This document shows, piece after piece, positions 58,929-64,000 of a stretch of DNA of 64,000 nt. A program made the position numbers and the translations under genes. Source of the DNA: Nocardia higoensis (GTDB taxonomy: Bacteria > Actinomycetota > Actinomycetes > Mycobacteriales > Mycobacteriaceae); NCBI RefSeq assembly GCF_015477835.1, contig NZ_JADLQN010000003.1, positions 248,001-312,000 of the forward strand. Direction: 5' to 3'. Below the pieces are notes generated by a model. It worked only from the letters and a program-made list of their open reading frames with translations, did not search any database and was not told the DNA's origin. Numbering within the stretch: the first letter of the stretch is position 1; each line of letters starts with the position of its first letter.

Positions 58929-59558
58929 TCATTCGGCAGTCAGCGACTCGGTGAAGATTGCGGCAATCCGCTGAATCTCCTCACACGCCGGCGGTACAGC
59001 GACCGGGCCAGGATGAACGATCAGCCCCACTGTGAAGGTCCCCAGGGTCGATTCGACTGATGCTGAGCAAGTACCGTCGTTCTGCGGCGTTCGGTACAGC
59101 ACCGCCTCGCGTCCGCCGATCGGGTCCGAGTTGAATATGCTGTGGCCAGGGTTTTTTCGGATGTCGTCAAGTGTCAAGTCGCTGGAGGTCACCGTCACCA
59201 AGCCCGTGGGATACTCCTCTCCGTCGACGAGTTCCGCACGCCAGAACTGACAGCCAATCCTCGTGAACGGCATGGAAACGCTTTCGGCTGAGTATCTTTC
59301 GCGAGTATCCGGGTCAAATCCGGCGCGCGTCACCAAGTCGTCCCCCACACTCGTGCACGGATCTGACTGGACCTGTTCGGTGCCGGCCTGCGCCGGCGCG
59401 GCTTGGACGCTCACCTTCACGGAGGCGGTAGCTGCTACGGCTGTCGAGGATGCGATCGCCGATACCGACGTGGCCGAGTCCCGATCGGTTGCACTACTAC
59501 ATGCGACCAGCGTTGACGCACTCATCAGCATGAAACCCGCGGCGAAGCTACTTCTCAT
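58929..59558 (-). CDS. DUF3558-type lipoprotein
   Basis: A 209-residue secreted lipoprotein. The signal is MRSSFAAGFMLMSASTLVACSS with lipobox LVAC (Cys20), followed by a Ser/Ala/Thr-rich linker. The mature domain has DPCTSVGDDLVTRAGFDP, RIGCQFWRAE and two more Cys (DGTCSAS, PPACEEIQ), the spacing of the DUF3558 family abundant in mycolic-acid actinobacteria. These are cell-surface proteins of unknown role. An upstream in-frame extension is unlikely because it would hide the signal peptide. Confidence 0.8.
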   Translation of the reverse strand: MRSSFAAGFMLMSASTLVACSSATDRDSATSVSAIASSTAVAATASVKVSVQAAPAQAGTEQVQSDPCTSVGDDLVTRAGFDPDTRERYSAESVSMPFTRIGCQFWRAELVDGEEYPTGLVTVTSSDLTLDDIRKNPGHSIFNSDPIGGREAVLYRTPQNDGTCSASVESTLGTFTVGLIVHPGPVAVPPACEEIQRIAAIFTESLTAE

Positions 59559-59950
59559 CTGAAACCTTGATCGTTGGGGTTGCGGCACCAATCGGCAGGA
59601 CCGGACGGCCACCAGTCGTTCGTTCCTGCACCAAAATACACCGATTCCCCGACTCGGTACCGCTCTCATATCAAACCCAGCACCAGCACAATACACGACA
59701 ATCACTCAGCGGGAGTCGACAACTGGGTATCGGCGGACAAGTTCCTACCGCCACAGCCAGTTCTCTGACATCGCCCGGATATGGAGCCCTGCAGAAGTCC
59801 TCACCGGCTGAAATCACAGCCGCTGGCTCGCCTGAGCCGTTGGGGCGCTCGACCGACGCACCCGTCAGATCCAGCGGTTACCTGTGCCAGGGGCCGACCG
59901 GCATCACCCCCTCCGGCCAACGCAGACTGCCTGGTAGATCAACTCTTACC

Positions 59951-59968
59951 GCTGGTCGGCCGACCAGC
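59951..59968. promoter_or_regulatory. Perfect 18-bp palindrome in a gene-free region
   Basis: GCTGGTCGG and its exact complement meet at 59959/59960, within the 553-bp spacer between the lipoprotein gene and the ESX-type gene (59559-60111). It lies 42 bp before the -35 of the promoter at 60010, so it may be a regulator site. Nothing else in the spacer is recognisable. Confidence 0.4.
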
Positions 59969-60009
59969 GACTGCCGCCAACACTCACGAGTATCTTCACG
60001 TTCCTCTAT

Positions 60010-60038
60010 TTGACGGATGATACGTACAAGTATATTCT
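60010..60038 (+). promoter_or_regulatory. Sigma-70-type promoter of the ESX effector genes
   Basis: TTGACG (60010-60015), 17 bases, TATTCT (60033-60038) is close to the housekeeping consensus. It stands 73 bp before the ATG at 60112, leaving a 5' leader with its own Shine-Dalgarno. Confidence 0.5.
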
Positions 60039-60111
60039 GCTCCCGATAATGCAGGGGTTCGACGAGCTCACTCTCACGTCGATGAACAGCAGATTTCAGG
60101 GGATCACAATA

Positions 60112-61371
60112 ATGACTGAGACGTTTGCGGCAAATCCCAGCGAGATATCCGGACTTGGAAACCTTGTCACCTCGATAGCGGAGGACGCCCTTTCCGTATC
60201 CCAGTTCGTGGCGAAAGAAGGACAGGCGGCGGACTGGCTTCACGGGCCGATCATCGACACATTGGTAATTCACATAAATGATGCAGCCGAACGAATGTCG
60301 CAGAGGCACGCAGTCCTGGCCGATGCCACACGTGGCACCGGAATCGAACTCAACAAGGCCGCCTGGATGTATCACAACCAGGATCACCAGAACTACGCCA
60401 CTCTCAACGCACATACCGAGTCGAACCTCCCAGTGGACGACTACACCGAGGAAGCCGGAACAACTAGTCCCTACGTCGGCGCGGCAACCTATCCGAAGCC
60501 AGAGTCTTTCAAACTCGAAGCGCCGGTAGCGAATAGGGAAGAGCTCGCAGGTCTTATCGCCGAGACATTTCCTGTGCTCGGCAATGTCAACGAATCCATC
60601 AAGAGCATCACTCGCGCGGCGGGATCCGAATACGATCCGTTGGTGAAATGCTTGGAGCCAATCCCGGGAAACTGGTCCGAGATTCGACGACTTGGCGAAG
60701 TCTACAAGGCAGCCGGAAACGGGCTGGAAGCTTGCGGAAAGAATCTCGAAAGCGGAGTCACTCGAATCGACGGCAGCACGGATGGAAGACCGAATTGGGA
60801 TGGTGCAGCCTCCATAGCATTTAGCGACTGGGCAACAAAGCAGGTCGCGGCAATGAAATGGGAGGGTCCCGTGGGACGCATCGTCAGCGATTGCGCGGGC
60901 GCGGTTTCCGACGAGATCAGAAATGGCATTAAATTCATCCTCGAACAGCTATGGGGGATGCTTAACAAATATGTCGATTTTGATGACATAAAAGGCGCAC
61001 TTCAGTCGGTTGCCAACATTGTGTCTACAGCCCTTCCCGGTCTGGGAGCGGCCAGAATCGCGAAGCTGGCATACGACATCGGTGTGCTGATCAACGCAGC
61101 CATCGATGTGGTCGGTAAGATCAGAGAGCTGGCAGAGACATTCCAGGCGCTGCTCGACATCATCAAGGATCCGATCGGCCAGTTGCGAGAAACCGCGCAA
61201 CAGAAGCTCGAGGAGACCATCGCGCCTGTCACCAAGAAGGTCGATGATGCGACCCGGGCGACGACCATCGCGAAAGATCTCGAACAGATCTCCAATTATG
61301 GAGACACAATGAACCGGCCCACTCAATCGTATGATGTCGGCGCAGGTACCGCCCCATGGGAGAACGCGTAA
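60112..61371 (+). CDS. Probable ESX (type VII) secreted WXG-like protein
   Basis: A 419-residue helical protein. The N-terminal 100 residues (MTETFAANPSEISGLGNLVTSIAEDAL; DWLHGPIIDTLVIHINDAAERM) resemble EspC/WXG100-type secretion modules. A second unit holds the WXG motif in RPNWDGAASIAFSDWATKQVAAM. The C-terminal 130 residues are amphipathic helices (LEQLWGMLNKY; LPGLGAARIAKLAYDIG) and end PTQSYDVGAGTAPWENA. No toxin domain is recognised. Codons are much more AT-rich than in most genes here, suggesting acquisition. ATG 60112 follows CAGGGGA. Coupled to the next gene by TAATG. Confidence 0.65.
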   Translation: MTETFAANPSEISGLGNLVTSIAEDALSVSQFVAKEGQAADWLHGPIIDTLVIHINDAAERMSQRHAVLADATRGTGIELNKAAWMYHNQDHQNYATLNAHTESNLPVDDYTEEAGTTSPYVGAATYPKPESFKLEAPVANREELAGLIAETFPVLGNVNESIKSITRAAGSEYDPLVKCLEPIPGNWSEIRRLGEVYKAAGNGLEACGKNLESGVTRIDGSTDGRPNWDGAASIAFSDWATKQVAAMKWEGPVGRIVSDCAGAVSDEIRNGIKFILEQLWGMLNKYVDFDDIKGALQSVANIVSTALPGLGAARIAKLAYDIGVLINAAIDVVGKIRELAETFQALLDIIKDPIGQLRETAQQKLEETIAPVTKKVDDATRATTIAKDLEQISNYGDTMNRPTQSYDVGAGTAPWENA

Positions 61372-61868
61372 TGATGAGACCGCAATGGGGAAGCATGCGT
61401 GAGCCCGATCTGGATCCAGAGGTAGAGATCGTCGCTCGCAAGGTAATGGATGCGGTGGACAATCTTCGTACCGCCACCGCCCGACTGGCCCGTATCGATA
61501 TCGACGAACTTTTCGACGGGCCCACCGAAGTTACCGAAGAATTCATCTCGATGGTCGCTGGCATGGATTCTGCGTCTCCGGCACTCAAGGTATACGCCGA
61601 GCGTGTCGGCAACGGTGAATGTCGCTGGTGCGATATCGAATCCTCCGCCGATCCCGTGCCACCGGAAGTCACCGAGATGAAGAGCTCGCCACTGTTCATA
61701 TGGAACTGGACCCCGGAATCTCCGCATACGCCGACTTCACCGCCCGCGGGCTTGTGGCTTCCCCCGGAGCCGCCGACCCGTCGTTCTCGATCGAGCGAGA
61801 CCGTGGTCGGCCCGAGCGACTGGCCGGACGAGTTCGAAGAACATCCCGACGACCGGCGCTGGTACTGA
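61371..61868 (+). CDS. Hypothetical partner of the ESX-like protein
   Basis: A 165-residue acidic protein with an N-terminal helical part (PEVEIVARKVMDAVDNLRTATARLARIDIDELFDG), a CRWCDIE pair and a Pro/Glu-rich disordered C-terminus (PPEPPTRRSRSSE; DEFEEHPDDRRWY). Its ATG overlaps the preceding stop (TAATG), so it is produced with the WXG-like protein and may be a chaperone, partner or immunity factor. No family is recognised. Confidence 0.5.
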   Translation: MMRPQWGSMREPDLDPEVEIVARKVMDAVDNLRTATARLARIDIDELFDGPTEVTEEFISMVAGMDSASPALKVYAERVGNGECRWCDIESSADPVPPEVTEMKSSPLFIWNWTPESPHTPTSPPAGLWLPPEPPTRRSRSSETVVGPSDWPDEFEEHPDDRRWY

Positions 61869-61922
61869 GAGCCACGTTATGCCATGGTTCCGCACGGCGC
61901 TCTTCGGATCGAGGAGTTCGGT

Positions 61923-62453
61923 ATGAGACGGCCCAGAAAGATGATCGGCCCGATGTCGCTGGTATGGACACTGGGAGTCGCAATCGGGTCGGTGGCCTTC
62001 ATGGCCGGTGCGCTGAACGCGGGAAGCTCGATCGCTCGGCGGACGGGATCGCCGGCTGCGATGGCGCTGTTCATCCCCGTGAGCGTCTTGCTGGGTCTGG
62101 CCGGGTGGTTGCTCGTATTGGCAGGCGCCTGGCGGCTGCGTCGGAATTGCCTTCGGCGTGTGGGAGCAGCAGTGGAGGGGACGGTGATCGCCTCAGACCT
62201 GCGGTGCAAGCACGCTCAGGGGCTACTGGATTTCGATTTGTGGCAGGTACGTGTCGAAGTGCAGTTCGCTCATCCGGAATCGGCCGAGGAAAGCCGGGTG
62301 CAGAAGCGGTACTTGTTTCCGCAATTTCGGGAGAAGAGAGCGCGAGCACTGGCCGAGCGGCTGCACGTCGGCTCATCGGTCCCGTTGATGGTTCACCGGA
62401 ACTCGGCGTTACTCGACATCCCCAAAAGACCGATGTGGGTTGATATCTGGTGA
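61923..62453 (+). CDS. Small membrane protein (DUF3592-like)
   Basis: A 176-residue protein with two TM helices in the first 75 residues (SLVWTLGVAIGSVAFMAGAL and a second Leu/Val/Gly-rich helix), then a beta-rich cytoplasmic or external domain (VGAAVEGTVIASDLRC; QVRVEVQFAHPE; SSVPLMVHRN). This layout resembles DUF3592-type proteins. The ATG at 61923 follows GAGGAG. It is the third gene of the ESX-linked set. Confidence 0.55.
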   Translation: MRRPRKMIGPMSLVWTLGVAIGSVAFMAGALNAGSSIARRTGSPAAMALFIPVSVLLGLAGWLLVLAGAWRLRRNCLRRVGAAVEGTVIASDLRCKHAQGLLDFDLWQVRVEVQFAHPESAEESRVQKRYLFPQFREKRARALAERLHVGSSVPLMVHRNSALLDIPKRPMWVDIW

Positions 62454-62627
62454 CCTCGCCCGTTTCCTGACGTCGTTCGAGGACGATATCCCTCATCCCT
62501 CGTCGGTCGCGGGACCCGGAGCTCGACGGCCTCGAGACGCATGGTCGCCGTGAGATCGGCCACGATCGGCACGCCGCTCACCTACCAGTCAGTGGCGGTG
62601 TTCACCAGGTGTTCGCTTGCTCTCTGA

Positions 62628-62648
62628 TTCGATGAGCGTCAATATCGA
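62628..62648. promoter_or_regulatory. Possible ArsR operator before arsR-acr3
   Basis: TTCGATGA-GCG-TCAATATCGAT just before the arsR start is an imperfect inverted repeat of the ArsR/SmtB type. It is assigned mainly by position. Confidence 0.35.
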
Positions 62649-62651
62649 TGC

Positions 62652-63026
62652 ATGCCTAAGCCACAGTTGTCGGTGACCCCGATCCAGGCGTGCTCGGCCG
62701 CGCCGCTGGTCCGTGAACCGCTCTCGGCCGCGGCCGCCGCCGAACTGGCCGGAGTGTTCAAGGCGCTGTCGGATCCAGTGCGACTGCGACTGCTGAGCTC
62801 GATCGCCTCCCGCGACGGGCAGGAGGCGTGCGTGTGCGACCTCTCCGCCGGGGTCGAGGTCAGCCAGCCGACCATCTCCCACCACCTCAAGGTGCTGCGC
62901 GAGGCCGGGCTGCTGGTCAGCGAACGCCGCGCGTCCTGGGTCTACTACCGCGTAGCTCCCGAGGCGATGGCCCGGATCTCGCAGATCCTGCTCGGTGACG
63001 GCGCGGAACAGGCGGTGCCCGCGTGA
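62652..63026 (+). CDS. arsR: ArsR-family arsenic-responsive repressor
   Basis: A 124-residue winged-helix repressor. VFKALSDPVRLRLLSSIASRDGQEACVCDL holds the metalloid-binding CVC in the DNA-recognition region, and VSQPTISHHLKVLREAGLL is the HTH. An N-terminal Cys (IQACSAAP) can complete the three-thiol site. Its TGA overlaps the acr3 start (GTGA), so it is the first gene of an arsR-acr3 operon. Confidence 0.92.
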   Translation: MPKPQLSVTPIQACSAAPLVREPLSAAAAAELAGVFKALSDPVRLRLLSSIASRDGQEACVCDLSAGVEVSQPTISHHLKVLREAGLLVSERRASWVYYRVAPEAMARISQILLGDGAEQAVPA

Positions 63027-64000
63027 CCACCACCGACCACACGGCCACCGGCGACGCCGCGGTGGTGGTGGGCAAACTGTCCACCCTGGATCGGTTCCTG
63101 CCGGTCTGGATCGGCGCGGCCATGCTCGCCGGACTGCTGTTCGGGCGGCTCATCCCCGGCCTCGGCGACGCCCTGAGCGCGATCGAGATCGACGGCATCT
63201 CCCTGCCCATCGCCATCGGGCTGCTGATCATGATGTACCCGGTACTGGCGAAGGTCCGCTACGACCGGCTCGACACCGTCACCGGCGACCGCAAACTCCT
63301 GCTCGGTTCCCTGGCCCTGAACTGGCTCGTCGGCCCCGCGCTGATGTTCACCTTGGCCTGGCTGTTGTTGCCGGACCTGCCCGAGTACCGCACCGGCCTG
63401 ATCATCGTCGGCCTGGCCCGCTGCATCGCCATGGTCATCATCTGGAACGACCTCGCCTGCGGCGATCGCGAGGCCGCCGCCGTGCTGGTGGCGCTGAACT
63501 CGGTGTTCCAGGTGCTGATGTTCGCCGTGCTCGGCTGGTTCTACCTGTCGGTGCTGCCCGGCTGGCTGGGCCTGGAACAGGCGACCATCGAAGCCTCGCC
63601 GTGGCAGATCGCCAAGTCGGTGCTGATCTTCCTCGGAATCCCGCTGCTGGCCGGCTACCTCACCCGCCGCTTCGGCGAACGGGCCAAGGGCCGCGACTGG
63701 TACGAGTCCCGCCTGCTGCCGGCGATCGGGCCGTGGGCGTTGTACGGGCTGCTGTTCACCATCGTCATCCTCTTCGCCCTGCAAGGCGAACAGATCACCT
63801 CGCACCCGCTGGACGTCGTCCGCATCGCGCTGCCCCTGCTGGCCTACTTCGCCATCATGTGGGGCGGCGGCTACGCCCTCGGCGCCGCGATCGGCCTCGG
63901 CTACGAACGCACCACCACCCTCGCCTTCACCGCCGCGGGCAACAACTTCGAACTCGCCATCGCCGTCGCCATCGCCACCTACGGCGCGACCTCCGGCCAA
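63023..64000 (+). CDS. acr3: ACR3-family arsenite efflux transporter, 3' end outside window
   Basis: 326 residues are visible of an integral membrane protein with about nine of the ten expected helices. It shows the catalytic cysteine in GLARCIAMVIIWNDLACGD (Cys134) and the conserved AAGNNFELAIAVAIA near the window end. It exports As(OH)3, and Sb(OH)3 in some members. The GTG start overlaps the arsR stop. The frame is still open at 64000. Confidence 0.93.
   Translation, partial: MTTTDHTATGDAAVVVGKLSTLDRFLPVWIGAAMLAGLLFGRLIPGLGDALSAIEIDGISLPIAIGLLIMMYPVLAKVRYDRLDTVTGDRKLLLGSLALNWLVGPALMFTLAWLLLPDLPEYRTGLIIVGLARCIAMVIIWNDLACGDREAAAVLVALNSVFQVLMFAVLGWFYLSVLPGWLGLEQATIEASPWQIAKSVLIFLGIPLLAGYLTRRFGERAKGRDWYESRLLPAIGPWALYGLLFTIVILFALQGEQITSHPLDVVRIALPLLAYFAIMWGGGYALGAAIGLGYERTTTLAFTAAGNNFELAIAVAIATYGATSGQ

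Overview
The window is high-GC actinobacterial chromosome, most likely Nocardia or a close mycolic-acid relative. The main support is gene order. An ino1 - PadR regulator - zinc-ribbon protein - ponA - GT87 membrane glycosyltransferase block (21.9-29.0 kb) and an rpsF-ssb-rpsR-rplI-dnaB block (45.1-50.1 kb) match the Mycobacterium tuberculosis order Rv0046c to Rv0058. Many starts have a TANNNT hexamer 6-8 nt upstream and look leaderless, as is common in this group. No tRNA, rRNA, CRISPR array or intact transposase was seen.

Layout. 0-14.6 kb is mixed metabolism and regulation: a CHAT-domain protease-like protein, a class IV aminotransferase-like protein with a divergent MerR regulator, an LLM-type oxidoreductase, an alpha/beta hydrolase, a SugC-like sugar ABC ATPase, a frameshifted HTH gene, an HxlR/thiolase pair around a palindromic operator, CorA, MenC, a TetR regulator facing a TIM-barrel-like gene across two identical operator sites, and a metallohydrolase/DUF2786 pair. 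14.8-18.1 kb is an LpqY-SugA-SugB-type sugar importer. 18.2-29.0 kb has two class A penicillin-binding proteins flanking two effector-binding-domain proteins, inositol-phosphate synthase, PadR and DUF5318 genes, followed by a GT87 glycosyltransferase.

29.0-43.5 kb is a Ter (tellurite/stress) system: three TerD-family proteins, a TerC/DUF475 membrane protein, three tandem AIM24 proteins, and the associated nucleotide-like biosynthetic module (HpcH/HpaI lyase, a phosphoribosyltransferase-TRSP-StiP fusion, HAD phosphatase), plus a helical protein and DUF389. It lies inside otherwise conserved gene order and is bounded by two GT87 paralogues.

45.1-50.1 kb holds rpsF-ssb-rpsR-rplI, a 623-bp DnaA-box-rich intergenic region, and dnaB interrupted at its Walker A motif by a class 3 intein. 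The dnaB part after this intein has AT-rich third positions. Eight kb downstream (57.5-58.4 kb) lies a second dnaB tail. It encodes the same last 60 residues with 33 of 60 codons different and is preceded by a decayed second intein. Between the two tails are an oxidoreductase/ECF41 sigma pair, a three-gene flavoprotein-MFS operon with an ArsR-ArsN fusion regulator, and a truncated arsA. This rearranged dnaB locus is the most unusual part of the window.

58.5-62.5 kb is AT-richer accessory DNA with a DUF3558-type lipoprotein and a probable type VII (ESX) secreted effector cassette. 62.6-64 kb starts an arsR-acr3 operon that runs off the window.
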